From positions 1,762,742 to 1,826,741 of the forward strand of contig NZ_QSNG01000001.1 in NCBI RefSeq assembly GCF_003416765.1: a stretch of DNA of 64,000 nt. The letters run 5' to 3'. Origin of the DNA: Paratractidigestivibacter faecalis. GTDB lineage: Bacteria; Actinomycetota; Coriobacteriia; Coriobacteriales; Atopobiaceae. Position 1 is the first letter of the stretch; every line of letters starts with the position of its first letter. The translations under genes were made by a program, and so were the position numbers. Below the pieces are notes generated by a model. It saw only the letters and a program-made list of their open reading frames with translations. It was not told the origin of the DNA and made no database searches. This document shows positions 27,430-36,282 of the stretch, piece after piece.

Positions 27430-28047
27430 CTAGAGCCTGGAGGCAAGGTCCTTGAGCGCGTGGTAGCGGTGCGAGAGGTGGTTCTTCTCGCCGGGAGAAA
27501 GCTCGGCCATGGTGCGGCCCGGGGTCTCCACGGGCCAGAAGAGCGGGTCGTAGCCAAAGCCGTTGGAGCCGCGCAGCTCGTGGCCGATGACGCCCTGGAC
27601 GTCGCCGTCGCCGCGCAGGACCTCCTGGCCGCGGACGAACACCACGCTGGAGTGGAAGTGCGCCGTGCGCTCCTCGTCGGCCACGTCCGTGAGCTCGACC
27701 AGCAGCTTCTGGTTGTTGGCCGCGTCGTTTCCGTGCTCGCCGGCCCAGCGCGCCGAGAAGATGCCCGGGGCGCCGTCCAGGGCGTCCACGCACAGGCCGG
27801 AGTCATCGGCCACGGCCATGGAGAGGCCCGTCTGCTCCTGGGCAGCACGCGCCTTGATGAGGGCGTTCTCGTAGAAGTCCGCGCCGTCCTCCACCGGGTC
27901 GGGGAAGTCCCCCAGCTCGCCGAGGGCCACAAAGCGCACGCCCGGCATGACCTCGGAGAGGATGGCCTCTATCTCCACGACCTTGTGCGCGTTGCCCGTG
28001 GCAACCACCACGGTCTTCTGCGGGTCAAGCGTCTTGATGTCAATCAT
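27430..28047 (-). CDS. rdgB: XTP/dITP diphosphatase (RdgB/HAM1 family)
   Basis: A 205-residue enzyme that removes non-canonical purine NTPs. Substrate loop VVATGNAHKVVEIEAIL (13-29), SMAVADDSGLCVDAL (about 75-89), and SNGFGYDPLF (about 165-174) are the family signatures. Length is typical. It follows rph, as in many Gram-positive genomes, where the two are often co-transcribed. Confidence 0.95.
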   Translation of the reverse strand: MIDIKTLDPQKTVVVATGNAHKVVEIEAILSEVMPGVRFVALGELGDFPDPVEDGADFYENALIKARAAQEQTGLSMAVADDSGLCVDALDGAPGIFSARWAGEHGNDAANNQKLLVELTDVADEERTAHFHSSVVFVRGQEVLRGDGDVQGVIGHELRGSNGFGYDPLFWPVETPGRTMAELSPGEKNHLSHRYHALKDLASRL

Positions 28048-28102
28048 TGATGTGGTTCCCTTCTGAATGAGAGAAAGGGACTGTTCCTTTTTCTCATCTG
28101 GA

Positions 28103-28135
28103 AAGTTGACAAAGGGACTGTCCCTTTGTCAACTT
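28103..28135. repeat. Perfect 33-bp palindrome overlapping the rph stop codon
   Basis: Arms AAGTTGACAAAGGGAC (28103-28118) and its exact complement (28120-28135) flank a single T. A partial copy AAAGGGACTGTTCCTTT lies just before (28075-28091). The palindrome supplies the rph stop codon. It may serve as a terminator or be a mobile REP-like unit. Confidence 0.75.
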
Positions 28136-28905
28136 CTGAAGCCGGTGACCTGGTTCTGGATTTCGATGAGGTGGGCGACGCCGGCCTGGCCCATGTCCAG
28201 GAGGGCGTCCAGCTCGGCGCGGCTGAGCGTGGAGCGCTCGCCGGTGCCCTGGACCTCCACGATGCCGCCGACGTCGGTGCGGACCAGGTTGAGGTCCACG
28301 TCGGCGTGGCTGTCCTCGGGATAGTCCAGGTCAAGCAGGGGCTTGCCGCCCACGATGCCGCAGGAGACCGCGGCCACCTGGCCGGTCAGGGGCAGGCGCG
28401 GCAGCTTGCCGGCGTCCACCAGGCCCATGAGCGCGTCGTGCAGGGCCACCCAGGCACCCGTGACCGAGGCGGTACGGGTGCCGCCGTCCGCCTGGATGAC
28501 GTCGCAGTCCAGGGTGATGGTGTACTCGCCCAGCTTGTCCAGGCGGCAGACGGCGCGCAGGCTGCGGCCGATGAGGCGCTCAATCTCCATGGAGCGGCCC
28601 TTGCGACCCTTGTACTCGCGCGGGGTGCGGCGGTTGGTGCTGGCGGGCAGCATGGCGTACTCGGCCGTGACCCATCCGGCGCCCTGGCCCTTGCGCCAGC
28701 GCGGCACGCACTCCTCAACGGTGGCGCAGCACAGCACGCGCGTGTCGCCGAACTCGGCCATGCAGGACCCGCTTGCGTTCTTGATGACGCCGGGAGTCAG
28801 CGTGACCGGGCGCATCTGGTCCGCGGCGCGGCCAAAGCTGCGCGCGGGCTTCTCGCCTGACGCGCCGTCCGGGGCACCGGTTGGGTTCTTGATGATGATG
28901 GGCAC
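28129..28905 (-). CDS. rph: Ribonuclease PH
   Basis: A 258-residue phosphorolytic 3'-5' exoribonuclease that trims tRNA 3' ends. RNase PH core motifs are visible: [21 protein letters not shown] (32-52), [14 protein letters not shown], and [19 protein letters not shown]. The start is GTG at 28905 with AAGGA upstream. The last codons and stop lie inside the AAGTTGACAAAGGGAC palindrome, so the C-terminus may have been altered by that element. Confidence 0.94.
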   Translation of the reverse strand: MPIIIKNPTGAPDGASGEKPARSFGRAADQMRPVTLTPGVIKNASGSCMAEFGDTRVLCCATVEECVPRWRKGQGAGWVTAEYAMLPASTNRRTPREYKGRKGRSMEIERLIGRSLRAVCRLDKLGEYTITLDCDVIQADGGTRTASVTGAWVALHDALMGLVDAGKLPRLPLTGQVAAVSCGIVGGKPLLDLDYPEDSHADVDLNLVRTDVGGIVEVQGTGERSTLSRAELDALLDMGQAGVAHLIEIQNQVTGFRS

Positions 28906-28966
28906 GTGAGTCCTTTCATCCAACAAGGCCCCCGGCCGCAAGCGCGGGCCGAGGGCCGGATTCTTC

Positions 28967-29042
28967 TGGTGGGCGATGAGGGGTTCGAACCCCCGACCTT
29001 GTGCGTGTAAGGCACCTGCGCTAGCCACTGCGCCAATCGCCC
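28967..29042 (-). tRNA. tRNA-Val (TAC anticodon)
   Basis: A 76-nt cloverleaf with acceptor GGGCGAT/ATCGCCC, encoded CCA, and loop CTTACAC giving anticodon TAC. It lies 61 bases upstream of rph and may share its transcript. Confidence 0.93.
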
Positions 29043-29113
29043 GAACAATGTGCGAGTGTACCATACGCCCGGCTTGGCGCCGCCAACGCCGTCCCAGGCC
29101 GTATACTGGAGCC

Positions 29114-30661
29114 ATGAATACGACAAACCTCAGCGGCATCGCCGAGCTTCTCCGCGCGCGGGGGACGCTCGCCGAGGTCCGCAACCTCACGCAAGAGGCG
29201 GGCGCCACGCCCGTCACCGGCTGCGACTGCGACTCCCGCGTCGTCCGCCCGGGGCACGTCTTCGTGTGCAAGGGCCAGGCATTCCGCCCGGCCTACCTCG
29301 TGAGCGCGCTCGAGAAGGGCGCTGTCGCCTATCTGTGCGACGAGGAGCACGCAGACTCCCTGGAGCAGGCGGCCCCCGGCGTGCCCGCCCTCGTGGCCTC
29401 CGACCTGCGCCGCGCCATGGCATATGCCTCCGCGGACGCCTTCGGCCACCCCGACCACGACATCAAGGTCGTGGGCATCACGGGCACCAAGGGCAAGTCC
29501 ACGGTCTCCTACATGCTGCGCTCCGTGCTGGACGGCGAGGAGCCCTACTCCGGCACGGGCGTCATCGGCTCCATTGACACCTTTGACGGCGTGGAGAACT
29601 CCGAGAGCCACAACACCACCCCAGAGAGCCCGGACCTCTGGCGTCACCTGGCCAACGCGCGCGAGGCCGGCCTGCCCTACATGGACATGGAGGTCTCGAG
29701 CCAGGGCCTCAAGTACGACCGCGTGCTGGGCCTCACGCTTGACGTGGCCTGCTTCCTCAACATCGGGCGCGACCACATCTCTCCCGTGGAGCACCCGGAC
29801 TTTGAGGACTACTTCGAGAGCAAGCTGCGCATCTTTGACATCTGCCGCTCCGCCGTGATCAACATGGACTGCGAGCATGCCGACGTCATTGCCGAGCGCG
29901 CCAGCCGCTGCCCGCGCGTGCTGCGCTTCTCTGCGGAGGGGCGCAAGGGCGCTGACGTCTGGGCCTCGGACATCCAGTCCGGCTATGGCTACGTGCAGTT
30001 TGTTGCCCACACCCCCAGCTGGGAGGGCAGCTGCGTGCTCTCCATGCCGGGCCTCTTCAACGTGGACAACGCGCTGGCCACCATTGCCATCTGCGAGCTG
30101 CTGGGCATCCCGGAGGAGGACATCGTGGGGCCGCTCTCGCGCGCCAAGGTACCCGGGCGCATGGAGCTTCTCTCCACGCCGGACCAGAAGGTGACGGCGC
30201 TCGTTGACTACGCCCACAACAAGCTGTCCTACCAGCGGTTCTTCCCGTCTGTGAAGAAGGAGTTCCCGGGCTACCGGATCATCGCCCTCTTTGGCGCGCC
30301 GGGAGGCAAGGCCTACGAGCGCCGCACGGAGCTGCCGCAGGAGGCCGCCAAGTGGGCCGACTACCTCATCTACACCGAGGAGGACCCGGCCAACGACCCG
30401 CTGGAGGAAATCTGCCAGCAGATGGCCGACGCCACGCCGGCCGGCACCCCCTACGAGGTCATTCTTGACCGCGAGGCTGCTGTGCGCCGCGCGACGGAGC
30501 TTGCCTACGAGGGCGAGGGCCCGGCCATCGTCTGCCTGCTTGCCAAGGGCGACGAGACCCGCCAGCACGAGGGCAACGACTTCGTCCCCTGCCGCCCCGA
30601 CGGCGACATCTTCCAGGACGCCGTCCGCGAGCACGCCGCCAAGGCCAAGTCCGAGCAGTAA
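29114..30661 (+). CDS. murE: UDP-N-acetylmuramoyl-tripeptide synthetase (MurE family)
   Basis: A 515-residue Mur ligase that adds the third stem-peptide residue of peptidoglycan. The ATP loop [13 protein letters not shown] is at 121-133, with HNTTPESP and the C-terminal ligase domain following. The substrate motif reads DPAND (424-428) rather than the DNPR of diaminopimelate enzymes. It resembles the L-Lys type of S. aureus, so lysine or ornithine is the likely substrate. The ATG has GGAG four bases upstream. It stands apart from any dcw cluster. Confidence 0.88.
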   Translation: MNTTNLSGIAELLRARGTLAEVRNLTQEAGATPVTGCDCDSRVVRPGHVFVCKGQAFRPAYLVSALEKGAVAYLCDEEHADSLEQAAPGVPALVASDLRRAMAYASADAFGHPDHDIKVVGITGTKGKSTVSYMLRSVLDGEEPYSGTGVIGSIDTFDGVENSESHNTTPESPDLWRHLANAREAGLPYMDMEVSSQGLKYDRVLGLTLDVACFLNIGRDHISPVEHPDFEDYFESKLRIFDICRSAVINMDCEHADVIAERASRCPRVLRFSAEGRKGADVWASDIQSGYGYVQFVAHTPSWEGSCVLSMPGLFNVDNALATIAICELLGIPEEDIVGPLSRAKVPGRMELLSTPDQKVTALVDYAHNKLSYQRFFPSVKKEFPGYRIIALFGAPGGKAYERRTELPQEAAKWADYLIYTEEDPANDPLEEICQQMADATPAGTPYEVILDREAAVRRATELAYEGEGPAIVCLLAKGDETRQHEGNDFVPCRPDGDIFQDAVREHAAKAKSEQ

Positions 30662-30703
30662 ACGGCGTCGCAGGCAGCATCTACACAGACAAGATGACTC
30701 ATC

Positions 30704-30738
30704 AGAGGCGAGAAGCGCGAGTTTCTCGCCTCTTTTTT
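30704..30738 (+). terminator. Intrinsic terminator after murE
   Basis: The stem AGAGGCGAGAA/TTTCTCGCCTCT (30704-30733) runs into TTTTTT, 43 bases past the murE stop. Confidence 0.9.
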
Positions 30739-30748
30739 GCCGCCGCAC

Positions 30749-30872
30749 GCTACGTTTGCGTTTTGTAGCGGAAGGACGAGTAGCGGCCCAATTTCTAGGC
30801 ACGTTTGCCCAGTTGGCAGAGGTGCAGATTGGGCCGCTACCGGGCGCTCCCGCAATAAAACGCAAACGTAGC
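30749..30872. repeat. Nested inverted-repeat element A (124 bp)
   Basis: The outer arms are GCTACGTTTGCGTTTT (30749-30764) and its exact complement (30857-30872). Inside are perfect 13-bp arms GTAGCGGCCCAAT (30780-30792) and complement (30828-30840), and within those a smaller TGCC/GGCA hairpin. No open reading frame fits. It lies between convergent genes, outside the murE terminator. Confidence 0.7.
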
Positions 30873-30959
30873 TGCCAACCCGCACCCCAGGCGGCAACAG
30901 GCCCTCTGCTACCCCGACACTCCCATCGGCTTCCAAGTCCGGCGACAGCGTCAACAGCA

Positions 30960-31050
30960 GGGCGCCCCCACTCGACCTCTCCTAAGAAAGTGCTTCTGAG
31001 CGCGTACTTTGCGCGAGGTCACTTTCGTGGAGAGGCGAGTGGGGGCGCCC
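30960..31050. repeat. Nested inverted-repeat element B (91 bp)
   Basis: The 22-bp outer arms start GGGCGCCCCCACTCG (30960-30982, one bulged A) and pair with 31029-31050. Inner arms GAAAGTG/CACTTTC are at 30986-30992 and 31020-31026, and the core is GCGCG-rich. It sits 24 bases after the alcohol dehydrogenase stop codon on that gene's downstream side, so it may also terminate it. Unit 2 of the 34.6-kb repeat region shares AAGTGCTTCT with its interior. Confidence 0.7.
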
Positions 31051-31073
31051 GTCAGGAACGTTAACTCCCGGAC

Positions 31074-32297
31074 TTAGAAGTCGATGTCCGTGTCGTAGTA
31101 GCAGGCCTTCAGGATCTTCTCGAAGTCAGCGGCCTTGGTCTCACGCGGGTTCTCCGGCGTGCAGGCGTCCTGCTCGGCGTTGGCGGCGATGGTCGGCAGC
31201 TTGGCGAGGAACTCCTCCTCGGAGACCATCTGCGGGTGCTCGGCGTCCACCTTGACGCCGCCGTTGGCATAGTCCTTGATGGACTGCGGGATGTTGAGCT
31301 GGTCGTTCATGTCGCGGATCTTCTGAACCAGAGCGGCAACGAGCTCCTCGGTGGTCTCGCCCGGAAGGTGCAGGACCTCCTTGGCAACGTAGGCGTAGCG
31401 CTCGGCAGCGCGCGGGTCCTTGGAGTTCCACTGGATGACCTTGCCCAGGTACATGGCGTTGGCGGCACCGTGGATGATGTGGCCGTTCTCAAAGGCGGCA
31501 CCGGTCTTGTGGGCCATGGAGTGGACGATGCCCAGCAGGCCAGAGGAGAAGGCGATGCCGGCGATGCACTGGGCCTCGTGCATGTGCTGACGGGCCTCCT
31601 TGTCGCCGGTGTAGGACTTGGGCAGCCACTCGACGATCTCACGGATGCCGTGGAGGGCGTTGGCATCGGTGAACATGGAGGCGAAGGTGGAGACGTAGGC
31701 CTCCATGCAGTGGGTCAGGGCGTCCATGCCGGTGTGGGCGCAGAGCTTGGCGGGCATGCTGTAGGTCAGCTCGGGGTCGACGATGGCCACGTCAGGGGTG
31801 ATGTTGAAGTCGGCCAGCGGGTACTTGATGCCCTTGTCGTAGTCCGTGATGACGGAGAACGCGGTGACCTCGGTAGCGGTGCCGGAGGTAGAGGAGATGG
31901 CGCAGAAGTGAGCCTTCTGGCGCAGCTCAGGGAAGGAGAACGGCTGGATGATGTTCTCGAAGGACTCCTCGGGGTACTCGTAGAAGACCCACATGGCCTT
32001 TGCGGCGTCGATCGGGGAGCCGCCGCCCAGGGCGATGATCCAGTCGGGCTCGAACTCGCGCATGGCCTCGGCGCCCTTCATCACCGTGGTGATGGAAGGA
32101 TCGGACTCGACGCCCTCGAAGAGCTTGACCTCAAAGCCGGCGTCCTCGAGGTCCTTCTGGATGTCCTGAAGGAAGCCGCCGCGACGCATGGAGCCGCCGC
32201 CAGAGACGATGATGGCCTTGCTACCCTTGAGGTTCTTGACCTCGTGGCGGGCGCCCTCTCCAAAGTAAAGGTCACGCGGGTTGGTAAAACGTCCCAT
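31074..32297 (-). CDS. Iron-containing alcohol dehydrogenase
   Basis: A 407-residue group III (Fe-dependent) NAD(P)H alcohol dehydrogenase. The nucleotide site ALGGGSPIDAAKAMW and SSTSGTATEVTAFSV are clear, as are metal-ligand histidines in AHTGMDALTHCMEAY and HSMAHKTGAAFENGHIIHG. It probably reduces an aldehyde such as acetaldehyde or butyraldehyde, or lactaldehyde, to balance NADH in fermentation; the substrate cannot be fixed by sequence. GGAGGAG precedes ATG 32297, and an upstream extension to 32486 lacks a ribosome binding site. Confidence 0.93.
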   Translation of the reverse strand: MGRFTNPRDLYFGEGARHEVKNLKGSKAIIVSGGGSMRRGGFLQDIQKDLEDAGFEVKLFEGVESDPSITTVMKGAEAMREFEPDWIIALGGGSPIDAAKAMWVFYEYPEESFENIIQPFSFPELRQKAHFCAISSTSGTATEVTAFSVITDYDKGIKYPLADFNITPDVAIVDPELTYSMPAKLCAHTGMDALTHCMEAYVSTFASMFTDANALHGIREIVEWLPKSYTGDKEARQHMHEAQCIAGIAFSSGLLGIVHSMAHKTGAAFENGHIIHGAANAMYLGKVIQWNSKDPRAAERYAYVAKEVLHLPGETTEELVAALVQKIRDMNDQLNIPQSIKDYANGGVKVDAEHPQMVSEEEFLAKLPTIAANAEQDACTPENPRETKAADFEKILKACYYDTDIDF

Positions 32298-32586
32298 AAC
32301 TCCTCCAATTCGTATGCCGTCGCCCCCGCGACGGATTGCAAACAAGAGGCGAGCCCCCTTGTTTTTGGCAAAGTTGGAAGTCCTTGACCTGAGGCTTATC
32401 CCCTCGCCCCAGTCAGCCGTAAGCATAGCAGTCCGGGGAAGCCGCGGCCGGCCCAAGTCGGTTGCGTAAAAAATCGCCCCGCTCAAGGTTTTTTGCTAGC
32501 CAAGAAGAACGCGCCGTGCATGGGTGGGTATAAGTCAGGTTTAGCTCGCTCATGTCAGGTACCATAGGGGCCTGAGAGGAGACCCC

Positions 32587-33630
32587 ATGGCACATGACCC
32601 CAGACGCGAGGACTACCAGCGCCTTGCGCTGCGCTTCGTTCGCACCATAGACCCGCTGGACCTGGCAGCGGCCAGGGAGTTCACGGACTTTGGCCGGCGC
32701 TTTGCCCAGGAGAGGGACTCCCTTCCCCAGACCGACGCGGACCGCGCCTTCCACCTGGTGTGCCGTGCCACCGAGCTCATTGACTACAAGCTGCCGTTTG
32801 CCGAGCCCGACCAGGCGGCCGAGCTCATCCGCCACGGCCAGTCCCTGCTGGACGAGGCCCTCTCGCTCGACGAGAAGTGCTTTGACGCCCTGCGCATGAA
32901 GTCCGGGCCGGAAGTCGCGGGGCTCGACGCCCGCCACGAGTTCCTGGTCAAGCGGGAGCCCGAGGTGCGCGCCGCCTGCGAGCAGGCCCGCGACGCGCAG
33001 GACCCCTCGGAGGACGAGGAGCGCGTGGCCCTGTGCCGCGCGCTGGCCATGCGCCCCTACTGGCGCTGGCTTGCATCGCTTGCCGAGGGCGCGCTCATCT
33101 GCGGCCGCAACCGCGAGGCCATCAGCTGGTGCGAGCGCCTGCTCCAGAGCGACCCGGCCGACACCTGCGACGTGCGCTTCACCTACGCCTACGCGCTGGC
33201 AAAGCTCGAGGACGAGTCCGGGCTGGACGCCCTCGAGGCGCGCTACGCCAAGATCTCCCCCACGCGCGGGGCCGACGACGCCTGGATGCTCATGGCCCGC
33301 ATGGCGCTTGCCCACAAGGCCTGCCACATGGAGGAGGCCCAGGGGCTTCTCGCCCACATCTGCAGGACGTACCCCGAGGCCGCCGTCACGCTGCTGCGCC
33401 AGACGGAGCTGCCGGACGGTGAGTTTGCCCGCCTGTACGTGGCGCCCTACAGCGCCGACGAGCTGATCATTGCCGCCAGCGAGGGCATCGTCTTGCTGCA
33501 GGAGGGCGCGGACCGCACCGGTCGCGGCGTCTTGGGCGCCTGGGTTGCCGCGCAGGTGGCCGGGATGTACCCCGCCGTTGCCCTGCAGGTGGCGGCCGAG
33601 ATGCGCCAGGAGGGGGTGCAGGGCAAGTGA
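32587..33630 (+). CDS. Helical-repeat (TPR-like) protein, paralogue 1
   Basis: A 347-residue acidic, helix-rich soluble protein with no signal or membrane segment and no recognised catalytic motif. Features such as ALSLDEKCFDAL, REAISWCERLLQSDPADTC and ALAKLEDESGLDALEARY look like degenerate TPR repeats. It is followed, with a 4-base overlap, by a second protein that shares these phrases, so the pair arose by tandem duplication. GAGAGGAG lies upstream of the ATG. Function unknown; a protein-binding role is inferred. Confidence 0.7.
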   Translation: MAHDPRREDYQRLALRFVRTIDPLDLAAAREFTDFGRRFAQERDSLPQTDADRAFHLVCRATELIDYKLPFAEPDQAAELIRHGQSLLDEALSLDEKCFDALRMKSGPEVAGLDARHEFLVKREPEVRAACEQARDAQDPSEDEERVALCRALAMRPYWRWLASLAEGALICGRNREAISWCERLLQSDPADTCDVRFTYAYALAKLEDESGLDALEARYAKISPTRGADDAWMLMARMALAHKACHMEEAQGLLAHICRTYPEAAVTLLRQTELPDGEFARLYVAPYSADELIIAASEGIVLLQEGADRTGRGVLGAWVAAQVAGMYPAVALQVAAEMRQEGVQGK

Positions 33631-34592
33631 ACGTGCACGAGGAGCTTATCCAGCGCTGCGCGGCCCGCAGGCGCAAGGCCTTGGGCGACCTCTCTGACCA
33701 GGGGTTTGCCGAGCTGCTGCTTGCGGTGAGGGAGAACCCCTCCGCGTTTGTGGACTCCCCCGCCGAGGAGGCCTACGTGGAGCTCGAGCGCGCCTTCTCG
33801 GCCTACGACGCCTCGCTCAACAACGACGACCTGCTTGAGGACGACGAGTACCAGAAGGCCCGGCAGAAGCGCCTGACCAACCTGCAGGCCGGCTGCGCCC
33901 GCGCCCTTGCCCTTGACGAGAAGTGCCTGGACGCGCAGCTCGTGGGCACCCTGGCGGCAGACCTTGACCCGGACTCGCTGCTGGAGCAGCTGCTGGGCCT
34001 GCACGACGGCACGGACGCCGCCAGCGACGCGCCCGAGGGATGCGACCTCTGGGCGGACGTCTTTTCTCGCCCCAAGCTGAGGCTGGAGGCGGCCATCAGC
34101 CGCACGCTGCTCGACGGCGCGCGCTACCGGCTGGCCGCCCAGGCCTGCGAGCGCGTGATTGCCGTGGCGCCCACCGACGAGCTCGGCTGCCGGCACACGG
34201 AGGCCATCGCGCTGGCTCGCCTTGAGGACGAGGAGGGCTTTGACCAGCTTGACGCCCGCTTTGGCAGGCACGACAACGCGTGGACGAGCCTCTCCAGGTG
34301 CGTGCTGATGTACAAGCTGGGCCGCATGAGCGCGGCCAGGCGCGCGCTGGCGGGCTTTGACCGGCTGTGCCAGGGCGGCTCGTATGCCCTGATGAGGCCC
34401 GTGTTTGTGGAGGTCTACCTGCCCGACCGTCCTCCCGTGGCGGTGAACTCCCTGGAGGAGGCCACGCTGGCCGTGCACGAGATGGAGCCCACCATCGCCG
34501 ACGTGCCCGACTTCATCAACTGGGCCGCCGCCCAGCCCGGCATCTCCGCCAGCGCCGAGGCCTTTGCCCAGCGCAACGACCTGGACTGGTAG
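33627..34592 (+). CDS. Helical-repeat (TPR-like) protein, paralogue 2
   Basis: A 321-residue protein starting with GTG inside the stop of the preceding gene (GTGA). It shares LDEKCLDAQ, YRLAAQACERVIAVAPTDEL and ALARLEDEEGFDQLDARF with paralogue 1 at matching positions, but overall similarity is modest. It ends INWAAAQPGISASAEAFAQ. No catalytic residues, signal or membrane segment were seen. Translational coupling suggests the two act together, for instance as a heterodimer; the partner is unknown. Confidence 0.7.
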   Translation: MNVHEELIQRCAARRRKALGDLSDQGFAELLLAVRENPSAFVDSPAEEAYVELERAFSAYDASLNNDDLLEDDEYQKARQKRLTNLQAGCARALALDEKCLDAQLVGTLAADLDPDSLLEQLLGLHDGTDAASDAPEGCDLWADVFSRPKLRLEAAISRTLLDGARYRLAAQACERVIAVAPTDELGCRHTEAIALARLEDEEGFDQLDARFGRHDNAWTSLSRCVLMYKLGRMSAARRALAGFDRLCQGGSYALMRPVFVEVYLPDRPPVAVNSLEEATLAVHEMEPTIADVPDFINWAAAQPGISASAEAFAQRNDLDW

Positions 34593-34623
34593 CCGAGACC
34601 GGGGACGGGGCCGGACAGTCGCC

Positions 34624-34790
34624 CCGCTCAGATTTGGCTTCCGCTGGAAGGCGTTTCTGCGCGAAAGGCCCAAAGTGCTTCTCGGCGCTCAAGTTTCGCC
34701 TCCACTGGAGGGCAACTTTGAGCAAACGCACCGAAAACCACCTCGCGCGCAAATACGGCCTCCAGCGGAAGGCTCTTTTGCGCAGATCCC
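34624..34790. repeat. Three tandem hairpin repeats with ~60-bp period
   Basis: Units are centred near 34644, 34705 and 34765. Each has an inner hairpin (CTTCCgctGGAAG, CCTCCactGGAGG, GCCTCCAGCGGAAGGC) bracketed by looser outer arms (GCTCAA/TTGAGC in unit 2, GCGCAAA/TTTTGCGC in unit 3). No coding frame fits. They lie between the paralogue pair and the hairpin hit by the IS element. Confidence 0.65.
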
Positions 34791-34801
34791 AAGGCACACG
34801 C

Positions 34802-34823
34802 CCCTCAAATTGGGGACGTGTTC
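34802..34823. repeat. Left arm of an interrupted 22-bp palindrome
   Basis: It starts CCCTCAAATTGGGGAC and is exactly complementary to 36283-36304, on the other side of the IS element. Without the IS, the arms would flank an 18-base AT-rich loop containing TTTGCGCAAA. Confidence 0.85.
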
Positions 34824-34826
34824 GTT

Positions 34827-36265
34827 GGGGGTGCGGACAATTTCTTAGACACTACGGAGAGAGTACCCCAGGTCCCTGCGGTACTGCTCCGGGCTCCTCC
34901 ACCCCAGGCTCCGCTTGATCCTGCCCGAGTTGTAGTAGGCGAGGTAGCCCGCCAGGCGCCGCCGGAACTCCTCGAAGCCCACCCCGGACCAGTCCCTGCC
35001 GTGGTAGAACTCCTGCTTGAGCCGGCCGAAGAAGCCCTCGGCCGCGGCGTTGTCGGGGCTGCGGCCCTTCCTCGACATGCTGCGCACCAGGCCGTGGCGC
35101 TCGCATATCGCCGCCCAGCCCGGCCACCTGTAGTGGCAGCCGCGGTCGGTGTGGACCACGGGCCGCTCGCCGGCCGCGAGCGTCGAGGCCGCCGCCTCCA
35201 GCATCGAGTCGGCCATGCGGGCGTCGGGGGACTCCGACAGGGTCCACGCCACGACCGCCCCGTCGAAGCAGTCGACCACCGGCGACAGCCAGCAGCGCCC
35301 CGACCCTATCGTGAACATGGTGACGTCGGTGACCCACAGCTCGTTGGGGCGCGAGGCGGAGAAGTCGTGGGTGCCGTCGGGGCGCAGCGGCAGGTTGGGA
35401 GGGGCCTCGGAGACCTCGCCGGCATAGCTGCTCCAGCGCCTGCGGCGCCTCAGGTAGCGCACCTCGAGCCCCTCCTCGCGCATGACGCGCCTCACGACCT
35501 TCTCGGAGACCGCCAGGGGCTCGTCGGGGTCCAGGCGCAGCCTCGCCCATATCGTGCGGTAGCCCCAGGCCCCGCCCCCGGCCTCGAACAGGGCGCGCAC
35601 CCGCGCCCTCAGGGCGGCCAGGCGGTCGGGGGCGCCCCTGCGGGCGCGGTGGTAGTAGTAGGTGCTGCGCGCCACGCCGGCCGCGCGCAGGGCGTCCTCC
35701 AGGCCGAACCCGGGCCTAAGGGCGTCGGCGACCAGCGCCCTCTCCGCCGCCGTCAGCGAGTCCGGGCCCCGCCCCGGGCCGCCTCCTTTTAGGACGTCCA
35801 ACACCGCCTCGGCCCTGGCGAGCTCCAGCCTCAGGGCCCGGTTCTCGGCCCTGAGGGCCTCCAGGTCCCCGGGGTCGGCCGGCGGCGGCACGCGCGGGGC
35901 GCCCCGTCCGTTCGCGAGCGACACCTCGCCCTCCCTCCCCGCGGCGCGGGCCCAGCCGCGCACGGTCTCCGGGTGGCAGCCGATCGACGCGGCGACCTCG
36001 GCGGGGTCCTCCCCGGCGAGCGCCCTGCGCGCGGCGTCGGCCCTCTGGGCAAGAGTATAGGGGGCGTGCCAGCCGACGCCCAGGTCGCCGGACGCCCAGC
36101 GCCTGATCGACTCGGCGGAGGCGAGCCCCGACTCCCTGGCGAACCTGTGGGCCGGCCGGCCGGACTCGCGCCAGAGCCCCAGGATGGCGTCCCTCTCGTC
36201 GCTCGAGTACATTGCGGGCTCCAATCCGGACGCCTGTCGGCGTCCAACTTTTCGTCCGCACCCCC
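34827..36265 (-). mobile_element. IS3-family insertion sequence (1439 bp), complete
   Basis: The ends are imperfect inverted repeats beginning GGGGGTGCGGACAA on the left and ending TTCGTCCGCACCCCC on the right. The 3-bp direct repeat GTT (34824-34826 and 36266-36268) fits an IS3-type target duplication. One intact transposase gene fills the element. The insertion is in the loop of the 22-bp palindrome whose arms are 34802-34823 and 36283-36304. Exact ends were set by the GTT duplication and could shift by a few bases. Confidence 0.85.
34845..36212 (-). CDS. IS3-family transposase (single-frame, DDE integrase core)
   Basis: A 455-residue transposase with two N-terminal helix-turn-helix regions (RFARESGLASAESIRRW and PAEVAASIGCHPETVRGW), a leucine-zipper-like stretch (EALRAENRALRLELARAEAV), an HTH_21 region and an rve core. 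DDE residues are in NELWVTDVTMF (Asp), VVHTDRGCHY (Asp) and DNAAAEGFFGRLKQE (Glu). Many IS3 members need a -1 frameshift between orfA and orfB, but here both parts are one frame. GGAG lies six bases before ATG 36212. Confidence 0.93.
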   Translation of the reverse strand: MYSSDERDAILGLWRESGRPAHRFARESGLASAESIRRWASGDLGVGWHAPYTLAQRADAARRALAGEDPAEVAASIGCHPETVRGWARAAGREGEVSLANGRGAPRVPPPADPGDLEALRAENRALRLELARAEAVLDVLKGGGPGRGPDSLTAAERALVADALRPGFGLEDALRAAGVARSTYYYHRARRGAPDRLAALRARVRALFEAGGGAWGYRTIWARLRLDPDEPLAVSEKVVRRVMREEGLEVRYLRRRRRWSSYAGEVSEAPPNLPLRPDGTHDFSASRPNELWVTDVTMFTIGSGRCWLSPVVDCFDGAVVAWTLSESPDARMADSMLEAAASTLAAGERPVVHTDRGCHYRWPGWAAICERHGLVRSMSRKGRSPDNAAAEGFFGRLKQEFYHGRDWSGVGFEEFRRRLAGYLAYYNSGRIKRSLGWRSPEQYRRDLGYSLRSV

Positions 36266-36282
36266 GTTTTTTGCGCAAATTT

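Noticed and set aside
34624-34790. CRISPR-like array
   Set aside because: Only three units, repeats are imperfect and palindromic, spacers are not unique, and no cas genes lie nearby.
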